The notes under the pieces are model-generated. The model worked only from the letters and a program-made list of their open reading frames with translations, was not told where the DNA came from and made no database searches. Shown here piece after piece: positions 25,553-35,062 of a DNA stretch of 64,000 nucleotides; positions within the stretch are counted from its first letter, which is position 1; each line of letters begins with the position of its first letter. The translations under genes were made by a program, and so were the position numbers. Origin of the DNA: Alg239-R122 sp041746135 (GTDB lineage: Bacteria; Pseudomonadota; Alphaproteobacteria; Sphingomonadales; Sphingomonadaceae); assembly GCA_041746135.1 (NCBI GenBank), contig JBGTHQ010000030.1, forward strand, positions 1-64,000, in the 5' to 3' direction.

Positions 25553-26472
25553 TCCAGACCAAATTCCTTGAGGATCAGCGCGCGCTGCTTCGCCCAGCTT
25601 TGGCTGTCCGGCGCGACTAGCTCGACATGGCCCTCGCCTTCGGTTTCAACCATGATGGCTTTGCCGTCCTTGAACTTGCCCGCATAGCTTATACCATAGG
25701 CGGGCGGGGCGATCTTATCGAGCGTGTTATTGAAAAGCACCTGCCGCGCCTTGCCCGTCTTCATTTCGGGCGGTGATGTCAGTGAAAATTCGCCGCCGGA
25801 CATTTTTTCCGGGGCATCGGTTCCGCACGGATGGTCTTCGCGCTTCATGCCGTCGCGCAGATCGGGCAGCCCCCCCTGGCTGATTGCTAGATCGACCCCG
25901 ACCGGCGTTTCGCCCCGCAGTGGCCCCGCCGGCATAACCGGACGGTTGGCGAGCCACAAGGCCAGCTGGCCGCCCGCGCTGTGACCCATGGTAATAATCT
26001 TGTCGGTACGAAAATTATAGGCTTCGGCTTGCGCCACAAACATGTCGGCCGCCAGCGCCACGTCCTCGTAAGTGCCCGGATAACCGCCGCCGGGCCGGTC
26101 GACACCGCGATATTCGATATTCCATACGCCCACGCCGTTTTTCCGCAAATCATCGGCAATCCAGTTCATGATATCGCGCTCCGCAATGTCGGTCTGCCAG
26201 CAGCCGCCATGGATCATAATGACGGCGGGATGCGCGCCCTTACCCGCCGGTTTCCAGATATCGATGACCTGCAACGGATCTTTGCCATATTCAATTGTCT
26301 CGTCGGGCTTGGGCTGTTCGCGTTCCAGCAAATCCGGCCACTCCATAAGATCGGACGTTGCAAGTGCATGGGGCGCTTCTTCCACGGGAGCCTCGCTTTT
26401 CTGCCGGGTGCCGCAAGCTGTAAGCGAAAGAGCCAGCGCCAGCGCCAGCGCTGTGGGGAGCAGATATTTCAT
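25549..26472 (-). CDS. Alpha/beta-hydrolase lipoprotein, candidate kynurenine formamidase
   Basis: About 307 residues from ATG 26472. Lipoprotein signal MKYLLPTALALALALSLTAC, so probably outer-membrane or periplasm-facing. Oxyanion motif IHGGCWQTD, nucleophile Ser in MGHSAGGQLAL, candidate Asp in NNTLDKIAPP and His in GEGHVELV complete a triad. HGGxW plus GHSAGG is the pattern of BNA7/AFMID-like formamidases, and the gene overlaps kynU, so N-formylkynurenine hydrolysis is a reasonable guess; a lipidated, exported formamidase would be odd, and a general esterase remains possible. Confidence 0.7.
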   Translation of the reverse strand: MKYLLPTALALALALSLTACGTRQKSEAPVEEAPHALATSDLMEWPDLLEREQPKPDETIEYGKDPLQVIDIWKPAGKGAHPAVIMIHGGCWQTDIAERDIMNWIADDLRKNGVGVWNIEYRGVDRPGGGYPGTYEDVALAADMFVAQAEAYNFRTDKIITMGHSAGGQLALWLANRPVMPAGPLRGETPVGVDLAISQGGLPDLRDGMKREDHPCGTDAPEKMSGGEFSLTSPPEMKTGKARQVLFNNTLDKIAPPAYGISYAGKFKDGKAIMVETEGEGHVELVAPDSQSWAKQRALILKEFGLE

Positions 26473-26473
26473 A

Positions 26474-29400
26474 TCAGTAATCCTTTGATATTCGCACATT
26501 GGCGCTTTGTCGGCCCAATGTCGAGATACTCGAGAGAATGGAGAGCCAGCGGGTGATCTGGAATTCGACCTGTGTCGCGCTATAGCCCCGGCCGTCGGTA
26601 ATCACCTCGACATAGGTGCGCCGCGTGACATACTTGCCCGCCGCGATCGAAGTGCCCTGCCCCGTTGCGGCATCGGCGCCGATTATGCGTAGCCGGTCGA
26701 GCCCGATGGCGCTGCGCAACTGGTTGATCGGATCAAGCCCACCGCCCGACCGCAGGGATGCGACAGCGGCAGCAAGCTGCACCGCTTCGGGCGCGCTGAT
26801 ATCGTTGATGGAGGAACCGAATAACAGCCGCGCCAGCAATTCCTCTTCCGGCAGGGCGGGGATCGAACTAAAGGTAATTTCGGGCTTTTGCCCCGTACCG
26901 GTCACGTTGATGGTAGCGCTGAGACCCTGCACATTGGCGCGAGCGACAATATCAAGCCGCGGGTCGGGCGGCGACGCTCTACGAAACGTAACCTGCCCGC
27001 GTTCGAGTTCGAAACGGCGACCCGAAAATTCATAATCGCCGCGCACCATTTTCGCTATGCCGCCAATGCGCGGACTGTCGATTTCACCCGTAAGCGTCAG
27101 GTCCGCGCTCCATTCGCTATCGAGCCCCAGACCGGTCACTTTAATATCGTTCCGCGCCGTGGCCGTCATGTCGTAACGCCAAGGAATCTTGACCCGCCGG
27201 GCCGGCAGCTCGTCTGCACGCCGGTTAAGTTCGCGGTATGCGACATTGGGCAGTTTGGATTCCGGATCGGAATTGCCGAGCTCGAAACGGCCCTGATCGA
27301 TCACCACGTTGCCGCCCAGCACCCCGCCCTGCCCATCGGATATCACCGTCAGGGGACCGCTGACAGTCGCGGAAATGTCGTCTCGGTTAAGTAAGCGGGC
27401 ATTGTTCGCCTGCAATTGCAAGTTGACCGCAACGCCGTCGTCGATGCCCAGATCGACGATGCCGCGGCCCGATACCGTGCCGCCGCCCGCCGCATTCCCC
27501 TTGAATCCGGTGAGTGTCAGCACCGCACCGGCAAACCGGCCCCGCGCCCTTATATTTTCGACCAGTGTTCCCGACAATGCGCTTTCCAGCCGCAGATTTT
27601 CAGCAGAAAGCGAACCTATGATTTGCGGGTTTTCGATAGTTCCGGTGGCGTCGGCCGCCAGGTTGACCTTGCCGGTCAAATCGAACGCCTCCACCTTGAT
27701 CAGCCGCCACAATGCGTCCGCCGGCCCTGCATAGCGCACCTGTCCGAATAATCGCCCGTTGCGCACACGATATTCCAGATCGTTTGATGCAGGCATATCC
27801 GAAATCCGGGCCTGTATCCGGCCAAGCGCCTCTTCGCCATTTCTGACAATGCCGCGCATCGACAAAGCGGTGCTTCCCAGCGCGGCATTCAATGCAAGGT
27901 CAACCGGCCGCGATGTCAGCACAAGGCCGGATCGTGTCAGGTTCTTGATTTGCAATTTGGCGCTGCCGGTCGGGTTTTGGCCGCGTTGCTGCACATAATT
28001 CACAATACCTGAAGCCGTACCGCCAAGGCCGAGGTCGGCATAACCGATATCGAGCAGTGACATCGACATGCCCGCCATCTGGAATTTCGCATCGGTGACA
28101 CCGCCGCCGAATCGGCCCGACAATATCGTCGCACCGCCCCCTACATCGAACCGCGTCGGGGCCAGCCGCCATCCGTCATCATCCAGACGGGTCAGCACAC
28201 CATTGCGCGCCATTGTGATTGACCGGCTTCCATAACTTCCATTGGCGGTAAAGCGGACTTGATTCGGGGCGATATTGGCTGCGGTTTGCAACGCAAAGCG
28301 GCTGCCCCGCCGACCGGCAATCGACGCGGTCACCCGTCCGCGCCCGTTGGACAATTTGGCATTGGCGGCGATTCGGCCGATAAACAGCTTGCCGCGCCCG
28401 ATGCCCTGCGCACTGATCGTCGCGTCGATATCGCTGCGTCCGGTGACCAGCAGGGCCGTCACATCCAGCTTGCCGCGATTCACGGTGATGGGCGCATCGC
28501 CTTCGAAACGCGCGTCGATCGCGGTCAGCGCGGCCACGATACGCTGGCCGCCGCCCTGGGGCGATATCCGCACATTGCCGTTAATCCCACCACCATTTGC
28601 CGACAGATTTCCGCGCAGTGCCGTGCCATCAGCGATCAAATCTCCACTGAGCACGGTGCGTGATACTTTCAATCCGCCGATGCGGATCAGCGTGCTGCCC
28701 TGTGGTTGCGCGAATATGCTTGCATCGCCCACAAATGGCCCGAAACTCGACGCGCCCTGTGCTTCGATGGCAAAGCCGCCGGGTATCGGTGCCAGAGCCA
28801 GTTCGACCTGCCTGAGCCCCAGCGATGGCAGCGGATCGTCTAGCACCAACTTGGCGCGCGCGGTGTCGATCTGCCCTTCCAGCGAGAGTTTGAACGGGCC
28901 ATATTGCGTATGCCGCCCGGTTGCGGCGAGCAGGATATTGCCATCGGGCAGCCGGCGTCCTTCCCCGCTCACCTGCACTTTGCCTGCGGTGAGTTTTAGA
29001 TTGTCGAGCAGAAGTGGCAGGCCTTTGCCGATAGTGTAATTGCTGGCAATGCGGATATTGTCCCCGGCAATGCTTGTCAGCGTGCGATTGTCGACCCGCC
29101 GCATATCGGCGGCGAAACTGCCAGACAGTTTCCATGGATTTCCGCCGCCGAAGAGAAGCCGCAAATTGCTGGTCACATTGGCTGCACCCACATTTTCGAA
29201 CGCAAGCGCGGGCAGCAGCGCGTCGCCGGTCACGACATAGCTGCCCCGCTGCGCACCATTGGTCACTGAAAGATCGGCACGGACACCATTAGCGACAAGC
29301 GCTAGATTGTCAGACGAAACCCGCCCGTTTCGCCAGATGATATCCCCGCGCGCGGCCAGCCCTTTCAACATGCGTGTCACGAGCGGATCAGCGTTCACCA

Positions 29401-30643
29401 CCCCGGCGGTGGACAGCCGCATCGGTATGCGCATGAACGATCTGGTCCAGCGCACCGTCCCAGTGGCTACCGGCGCCGCGAGCATAAAATCCGGTGTCGC
29501 TACACTGCTGGCGCTCAACCGGTAATCCGCAGAAAAATCGCGGAATTTCCCGTCGAGTACGGCGCGTAGTTTCGCATCGTTCACCGCGATATCGTCATCG
29601 AGCAAATCTGGCGCTCGCAGCGCCGCATCGATCTGCACCGCATCAAACGCGTTGTTCGTAAGGTCGATCGCGCCCACACCAATGATCTGTATGTTTTTGG
29701 ATGTCAGTCGTAACCGCCCGTCCAATATGCGCTTGTCCAGTCGGCCGCGCCCGGTCACTGCAACAACGTCGCCAAACAGTTCGGCGGCAAGGCCGGTCAG
29801 CAGCGGCTGCGGATAGAGCTGGCCCGATACGCGGGCATTGCCCTCACGCACGGCAAGCGCCAATTTTGCCAGTGCGGTTGAGCCACGGTCGAGGTCCAAA
29901 GTACCGTTCCATTTCGACCAGCTTCCCTTGCCATCTAGTCGGGCGCGATAACTGGCGTCGAGCCCGGCCAACGCGGCAATGACACCCCCTGCCGGTGCGT
30001 CGATATTTGCTTTCAGGGCAAAACGGTCACGATTCGGCACAGCTTCCAGCATGATTCGGATACTGTCATTCCCGTCAGCCAGTGCGGCAAGGAGATTTAC
30101 TTTGGCCGTGCCGGCGCGGATGTCCGCGCTGGCGATAACGTTCCCTCGCCGCTCCACACCGGTCACACCTTTTTCGATAATCAGATCCCGCGCCTTCAGA
30201 CGCCCGATAGCAATATCGAAATCCGGCAGGAAAGGTTCGTCGTCGTCCGTTTCGCGAAACTCCGGCACCGCGATCAGACGGCCATCGCCGACAATGGCCT
30301 CGCGTACGATCAGCTTATTATTCCACAATGCCCAGGGCCGCCAGTCGAGCGTCACTTTCGGACTTGAAAAGAACAGTCCCTTTTTATCGTAGAGCCGCAC
30401 ATCGTGCAGCACGGATTTGCTGTAGATGGATCCCTCAATTCGGCCTATTTCGATGCGAAGGCCGTTATCAAATTCCTGTTCGCTGAGTTTATCGGCAAGA
30501 AACCGGTGGCCGACGGAGCTGTCCAGCAAAACGGCGGTTCCGATCAGCAACGCCAGACACATCCCTATCGCCGACGCGATCCAGCGCGGCCGCCGCCACG
30601 CGCTGTTGGTGTGCGCTGCGGGTGTATCGCTATCACCGGTCAT
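26474..30643 (-). CDS. tamB: TamB, inner-membrane translocation and assembly module subunit
   Basis: 1389 residues. One N-terminal membrane helix (about residues 23-43), then more than 1,200 residues of repetitive beta structure, the lipid-conducting taco-like groove of AsmA/TamB proteins, and a conserved C-terminal DUF490 region (LERGQVTFRRASPPDPRLDI, LPEEELLARLLFG). Works with TamA in outer-membrane protein or lipid traffic. Its ATG overlaps the tamA stop by one base. The hydrolase gene begins one base after its stop, so transcription may run tamA-tamB-hydrolase-kynU. Confidence 0.92.
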   Translation of the reverse strand: MTGDSDTPAAHTNSAWRRPRWIASAIGMCLALLIGTAVLLDSSVGHRFLADKLSEQEFDNGLRIEIGRIEGSIYSKSVLHDVRLYDKKGLFFSSPKVTLDWRPWALWNNKLIVREAIVGDGRLIAVPEFRETDDDEPFLPDFDIAIGRLKARDLIIEKGVTGVERRGNVIASADIRAGTAKVNLLAALADGNDSIRIMLEAVPNRDRFALKANIDAPAGGVIAALAGLDASYRARLDGKGSWSKWNGTLDLDRGSTALAKLALAVREGNARVSGQLYPQPLLTGLAAELFGDVVAVTGRGRLDKRILDGRLRLTSKNIQIIGVGAIDLTNNAFDAVQIDAALRAPDLLDDDIAVNDAKLRAVLDGKFRDFSADYRLSASSVATPDFMLAAPVATGTVRWTRSFMRIPMRLSTAGVVNADPLVTRMLKGLAARGDIIWRNGRVSSDNLALVANGVRADLSVTNGAQRGSYVVTGDALLPALAFENVGAANVTSNLRLLFGGGNPWKLSGSFAADMRRVDNRTLTSIAGDNIRIASNYTIGKGLPLLLDNLKLTAGKVQVSGEGRRLPDGNILLAATGRHTQYGPFKLSLEGQIDTARAKLVLDDPLPSLGLRQVELALAPIPGGFAIEAQGASSFGPFVGDASIFAQPQGSTLIRIGGLKVSRTVLSGDLIADGTALRGNLSANGGGINGNVRISPQGGGQRIVAALTAIDARFEGDAPITVNRGKLDVTALLVTGRSDIDATISAQGIGRGKLFIGRIAANAKLSNGRGRVTASIAGRRGSRFALQTAANIAPNQVRFTANGSYGSRSITMARNGVLTRLDDDGWRLAPTRFDVGGGATILSGRFGGGVTDAKFQMAGMSMSLLDIGYADLGLGGTASGIVNYVQQRGQNPTGSAKLQIKNLTRSGLVLTSRPVDLALNAALGSTALSMRGIVRNGEEALGRIQARISDMPASNDLEYRVRNGRLFGQVRYAGPADALWRLIKVEAFDLTGKVNLAADATGTIENPQIIGSLSAENLRLESALSGTLVENIRARGRFAGAVLTLTGFKGNAAGGGTVSGRGIVDLGIDDGVAVNLQLQANNARLLNRDDISATVSGPLTVISDGQGGVLGGNVVIDQGRFELGNSDPESKLPNVAYRELNRRADELPARRVKIPWRYDMTATARNDIKVTGLGLDSEWSADLTLTGEIDSPRIGGIAKMVRGDYEFSGRRFELERGQVTFRRASPPDPRLDIVARANVQGLSATINVTGTGQKPEITFSSIPALPEEELLARLLFGSSINDISAPEAVQLAAAVASLRSGGGLDPINQLRSAIGLDRLRIIGADAATGQGTSIAAGKYVTRRTYVEVITDGRGYSATQVEFQITRWLSILSSISTLGRQSANVRISKDY

Positions 30644-32811
30644 CAGAACGCCTGACCCAGCGAGATATATACGCCGATGCGGCTGTCGCCGGGCTGGCGG
30701 TCGAGCGGGGTGGCAACATCGATCCGTATCGGTCCGAAATTACTATAATAGCGCACGCCTATGCCAACACCGAAACGCAGCGAGATGTCTTCGGGAAATC
30801 GGTCACTATACACGTTGCCCGCATCGATAAACGGCACCACGCCGAAATTGCCGAACCGCACCCGCGCCTCCAGCGAGAATTCGGCCAGCGAACGGCCCCC
30901 GATCGGATCGTTGTTGATATCGCGCGGCCCGATGGAATTATAACCATAGCCGCGCACCGATGCGCCGCCGCCCGCATAAAGCCGCCGCGACGGCGCGATC
31001 TGTAGCACGTTTGCCCCCAGAATGGTGGCGAACCGAACCCGCCCGGCAAGCACGACATTTTGCGACACCGGCTGATAATAGCTTCCGTCGATTTGCGCGC
31101 GGGCATATCCGAACGTGCCATCCTGCAACGACAGTTCGGGCGACAGCGAGCCGCCGAGGCGAAACCCGGTCCGGGGATCAAGCAGATCGTCGCTGCCGTC
31201 ATAATTCAATGTGCCCGGCAGAGCGCCAATAAAGAAAGTTCGCCGTCCGATGCCCATATTGCTGGCGGTGATATCGCGCTCGTCGGTCGCGATCAGTTCC
31301 GCGCCCAGCGACCATGTCCATTTCTTTTGAAAGATCAGGTTTGTCTGCCGCTCTATTCCGGCACGCAACAATAATGTGCGCGCATCGAATGCGTTGCGCG
31401 TAATATTGCTTGCGAGCAATTGCGCCGTCAGCACTTGGTCGCGTTTTTTGAAATTGTTGCGGCGATAGAGAAAACTGAGCAACTGTTCCTGCGTGCCTGC
31501 CACCCCGCGTACGCGTACCAAGCCTTCGGGCGCGAAGAAATTGCGGTGCTCCCAGCTCGCTTCGATGCGCACACCCTCGCCCGATCCGTAACCGAGTTCG
31601 CCGGCAATTGTTCGCAACGGGGCGGTTACGGTCTGCACCTCGATATCGACGGATGGCAAAGCGGAGTCCGCAGCCGCAACGGGACCATTCCCGTCCGCAA
31701 CCGTCGTAAGCGTGAGCGAGGATACGAGACCCGTCGCAAGGATCGCACGCCGCAGATCCTCAAGGCGGGATCGCTGATACAGATCGCCGGGATCGAAGCG
31801 GGCGATACGTTGCAGGTGTCGGGCGCTCATCACCGGATTTTCGCCGACCCGTATCTGCCCGAACCTGTATTTGCGCTGGGGATCGACCGGAATGGTCAGA
31901 TTGCCAGTGCGATCGGCATGATCGATCGTGAGATCGGGTTCGCCCAATGTTGCAAAGGCATAGCCGCTTTCCGCCAACCCCTGATCGAGTCGCGAACGGG
32001 CAGCGAGTATCTCATCCGAATTTATCGCGGCCCCGCTCTCCAATCCAAATTGCTGGCGAAAAAGCGGTGCATCGGAACCAGCCGTATCCAAGCCGTCCAG
32101 AACGATATCGTCATAGCGATAGACCGGACCCAGCTGCAGTCCGAACTCGACGCGCAAAGCCCCGGCATCGCCGCTGCGTCCGATCAGCTGGAAAATATCG
32201 AAATCGTAATAGCCGTAATTGCGCAACAGCTGTTCGAGCAGCGCGCTATCTTCACGGGCGCGCCGCGATATCTGTGCGACATTGGCCTCATCCTCTTCAA
32301 GTCCGCGCAGCTTGGACAATTCCCCGAAACGGTCCTCGAATTCTTCCTTGCGGCCATCGATGAAATCTTTTGTATCCAGATATTTGATGTCCACAATATA
32401 CTCGAAATCCCCTTCCGCCAAGCCGCTCGCGAGGCTGATTTCGCTGGCATCCTGTCGGTCCTGAAACTGTTCGACCTTGGCGGTTTCGATATTCTCGGAT
32501 GGCAGGTCGCTGGCCAATGGGTCAGTATCAAGCTCAGTGGCCTCCTGCGTTGCGACCATTTCGGGAAGCGCCGGGAGTTCTTCGAAATCCGGCCAGTCTA
32601 CGTCCATGCCGGGCATCGGAGCGAGCGGAGAATCGGGATCGATGTCCTGTGCTAGAAAATCCTCGTCACCCGTGGGCGATTCCGTTCTGGCCGCATCGGT
32701 TTCGATCGGGATATCGTCCTCAGGTTTCTCCTGCGCGGATAGCGTGAACGAATTGCATCCTCCGAACAATATGACACAGATCGCGACATGTTTCAGATCA
32801 GGAGTCTTCAT
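30643..32811 (-). CDS. tamA: TamA, BamA-family outer-membrane protein
   Basis: 722 residues: signal peptide (ends near LSAQ), an unusual acidic low-complexity stretch of about 100 residues, POTRA domains (about 140-370), and a 16-strand beta-barrel with YAGGGASVRGYGYNSIGPRD (the conserved L6 VRGY/F element) and a terminal Phe (VYISLGQAF), the BAM recognition signal. Forms the outer-membrane half of the TAM with the adjacent TamB. Confidence 0.92.
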   Translation of the reverse strand: MKTPDLKHVAICVILFGGCNSFTLSAQEKPEDDIPIETDAARTESPTGDEDFLAQDIDPDSPLAPMPGMDVDWPDFEELPALPEMVATQEATELDTDPLASDLPSENIETAKVEQFQDRQDASEISLASGLAEGDFEYIVDIKYLDTKDFIDGRKEEFEDRFGELSKLRGLEEDEANVAQISRRAREDSALLEQLLRNYGYYDFDIFQLIGRSGDAGALRVEFGLQLGPVYRYDDIVLDGLDTAGSDAPLFRQQFGLESGAAINSDEILAARSRLDQGLAESGYAFATLGEPDLTIDHADRTGNLTIPVDPQRKYRFGQIRVGENPVMSARHLQRIARFDPGDLYQRSRLEDLRRAILATGLVSSLTLTTVADGNGPVAAADSALPSVDIEVQTVTAPLRTIAGELGYGSGEGVRIEASWEHRNFFAPEGLVRVRGVAGTQEQLLSFLYRRNNFKKRDQVLTAQLLASNITRNAFDARTLLLRAGIERQTNLIFQKKWTWSLGAELIATDERDITASNMGIGRRTFFIGALPGTLNYDGSDDLLDPRTGFRLGGSLSPELSLQDGTFGYARAQIDGSYYQPVSQNVVLAGRVRFATILGANVLQIAPSRRLYAGGGASVRGYGYNSIGPRDINNDPIGGRSLAEFSLEARVRFGNFGVVPFIDAGNVYSDRFPEDISLRFGVGIGVRYYSNFGPIRIDVATPLDRQPGDSRIGVYISLGQAF

Positions 32812-32881
32812 GCGCGGCTATGCCCATCGGACGAGTTACGCTCGATAATAATTAGACGTCTTCCCATGTTCGCGAGAAGTT

Positions 32882-33619
32882 TCAGCCTTCGGAAAAAGGG
32901 AACCACCCATCTGGACCAAGCCTCTCAAGGGGTTTATATCGCGTTTTATACTGCATCCGCTCCGACCCTTCGACCCAATATCCAAGATAGACATAGGGTA
33001 AATTTACCGTTGCGGCACGCAAAATATGGTCCATGATGATATAATTGCCCAGCCCCACGCGGCTTTCATGTTCGGGATCGAAAAAACTGTAAATCATGGA
33101 AAGCCCGTCGCCCTGATGGTCGGTCAGGCAGGCCCCTATCAGTTTGCCGGGCCTCTCATCGCCGGCCGGCTCGCGATATTCGATGATATGGCTGCTGACC
33201 GGTGTCTGCTCGACCATGTCGGCATAATCGACCTCGTCCATTTCCGACATCCCGCCGCCAGGGTGGCGCACTTTGAGATAGCTTTGCAACAATTCATACT
33301 GTTCCTGCGTCGACCACGGCTTGCATGCCGTTGCCACCAGATCGCCATTGCGGCGCAGCACCTTGCGCTGCGTATTGCTGGCCTTGAAATGCGCCGTGAC
33401 GACGCGCACCGAAACACAGGCCTTGCAATCGATACAGCTTGGCCGATAGGCAACATTCTGGCTCCGGCGGAAACCGATCCGGCCCAATGCGTCGTTGAGT
33501 TCGTCGGCATGATCACCAGAAAGTTCGGTAAAAACCTTGCGCTCGCTCTTGCCGGGCAGATAGGGGCAGGGGCCCGGACTGGTCACGAAAAATCGGGGAA
33601 AGCGGGCAGGTGCGGTCAC
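32882..33619 (-). CDS. bpt: Aspartate/glutamate leucyltransferase
   Basis: Transfers Leu from Leu-tRNA to N-terminal Asp/Glu, making bacterial N-degrons for ClpS/ClpAP. Visible: FFVTSPGPCPYLPGKSERKVFTEL, the conserved CIDCKACVSVRV cluster, GMSEMDEVDYADMV, and C-terminal YVYLGYWVEGSERMQYKTRYKPLE split by normal variation. I take the GTG at 33619 (VTAPARFPRFF) as the start, giving 245 residues, the usual size; the frame is open to 33670. Confidence 0.9.
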   Translation of the reverse strand: MTAPARFPRFFVTSPGPCPYLPGKSERKVFTELSGDHADELNDALGRIGFRRSQNVAYRPSCIDCKACVSVRVVTAHFKASNTQRKVLRRNGDLVATACKPWSTQEQYELLQSYLKVRHPGGGMSEMDEVDYADMVEQTPVSSHIIEYREPAGDERPGKLIGACLTDHQGDGLSMIYSFFDPEHESRVGLGNYIIMDHILRAATVNLPYVYLGYWVEGSERMQYKTRYKPLERLGPDGWFPFSEG

Positions 33620-33722
33620 GGGGTATCTGATCCTTGTTGCTTCAGACGGGTTAGCTTGTCCACCATACAAAATATTGTCCGTTCCGAAAGTCCCCGCCCT
33701 ATTTTTTACGTGGAAAAATACA

Positions 33723-33766
33723 GCATTCGCCGCAGTATATTGCGCAAATTAGCAAATGGCGAATGC
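33723..33766 (-). terminator. Inverted repeat downstream of ilvA, possible terminator
   Basis: GCATTCGCC (33723-33731) and GGCGAATGC (33758-33766) are exact reverse complements with a 26-base loop, 12 bases past the ilvA stop; on the minus strand GTATTTTTCC follows. The long loop weakens the call. Confidence 0.4.
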
Positions 33767-33777
33767 TCTGTCCCGTA

Positions 33778-35007
33778 TCAGGCCAGTTCGACTTGCACCA
33801 GTGTATAGCCATCCCCGCGCAAGGCCGCGATCAGGCCATCAAGCTGCGCCTTGTCACGTGCCTCGCATTCTATATCGGTGATCAGCCCCTTTGCGGGGAG
33901 GTTGGTGAAAACACGCTGATGATAGATTTCGATGATATTGACATTATGAGCATCGAATTGCCGCATCACCCTGAACAGCGCACCCGGGCGGTCCTGCAAC
34001 TCGATCTGCAAACGCGCCAATCGCCCCGATCGCGCCAGATCGCGCAGCAGAACATTGGCAAGCAGACGCGTATCGATATTGCCGCCGCACAGCACAATCC
34101 CGACATTATCCCCTCTAAACAGATCGGGTTTGCTCATAACTGCAGCGAGACCCGCCGCTCCGGCGCCTTCCACCACAGTCTTTTCGATCTGCAACAACAA
34201 GCTGACAGCAGTTTCCAGTTCGCTTTCGCTGACCAGCACAATTTCGTCCGCCAGTTGGGCAACGATTTGCGATGTGAATTCGCCCGGGCTCTTGACGGCA
34301 ATCCCTTCGGCTAGCGTATCGCCTTCGCACGGCATGTCCTTTCCGTTCAATTTTGCGAACATCGACGGATAGAGTTCGGCCTGAACGCCGGTTAGGCGGA
34401 TGCCCGGTTTGAGCGCGCGGGATGCGGTGCCCATTCCGGAAAAAAGCCCGCCGCCGCCGATCGGAATGACCATATGGTCCAACTGGGGTATGTCCTCCAG
34501 CATTTCCAGCGCAACCGTACCCTGCCCCGCCGCAATGACCGGGTCGTCGAACGGATGTACGAAGGTAAGACCCTGCAGCTTTTCCTGTTCACGCGCATGC
34601 ATATAGGCATCGTCGTATTTTTCGCCGTACAGAATAACCTTGCCGCCATTGGCTTCGGTCTGCTGTACCTTGATGGTGGGCGTCGTTTTCGGCATCACGA
34701 TCGTCACCGGCACGCCCAACCGCGTGCCATGATAGGCAAGTCCCTGTGCATGATTGCCGGCCGAAGCCGCGATTACACCGCGCGCGCGTGCCTCTGCATC
34801 CATCTGGCTCAGAAAGTTGAGCGCGCCACGCTCCTTATAAGCTGCTGTAAACTGCAAATTTTCGAACTTCAGATAAATTTCCGCTCCCGTTATGTGCGAC
34901 AATGTACGGCTGTGCAGCGTGGGAGTGCGCACGATTGAGCCCGACACACGGGTGTGCGCGGCACGGATATGATCGAGTGTCAGGCGGGCATCGGGCTGGC
35001 TGTTCAT
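33778..35007 (-). CDS. ilvA: Threonine ammonia-lyase (threonine dehydratase) with ACT domain
   Basis: Converts threonine to 2-oxobutyrate, the first committed step to isoleucine, or degrades threonine. 409 residues: PLP lysine in QFTAAYKERGALNFL, SAGNHAQGLAYH, the PLP phosphate loop IPIGGGGLFSGMG and VVLCGGNID-type segment; residues about 330-409 form one ACT domain (RLQIELQDRPGALFRVMRQF). The short one-ACT form lies between catabolic TdcB and biosynthetic IlvA; allosteric control cannot be read from sequence. Divergent from the dehydrogenase gene, 55 bases between. Confidence 0.9.
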   Translation of the reverse strand: MNSQPDARLTLDHIRAAHTRVSGSIVRTPTLHSRTLSHITGAEIYLKFENLQFTAAYKERGALNFLSQMDAEARARGVIAASAGNHAQGLAYHGTRLGVPVTIVMPKTTPTIKVQQTEANGGKVILYGEKYDDAYMHAREQEKLQGLTFVHPFDDPVIAAGQGTVALEMLEDIPQLDHMVIPIGGGGLFSGMGTASRALKPGIRLTGVQAELYPSMFAKLNGKDMPCEGDTLAEGIAVKSPGEFTSQIVAQLADEIVLVSESELETAVSLLLQIEKTVVEGAGAAGLAAVMSKPDLFRGDNVGIVLCGGNIDTRLLANVLLRDLARSGRLARLQIELQDRPGALFRVMRQFDAHNVNIIEIYHQRVFTNLPAKGLITDIECEARDKAQLDGLIAALRGDGYTLVQVELA

Positions 35008-35062
35008 GCGATTTGCCCTATCTTATGTAGCACTTTTTGCAAACACAGTTTAGGTACGGCGC

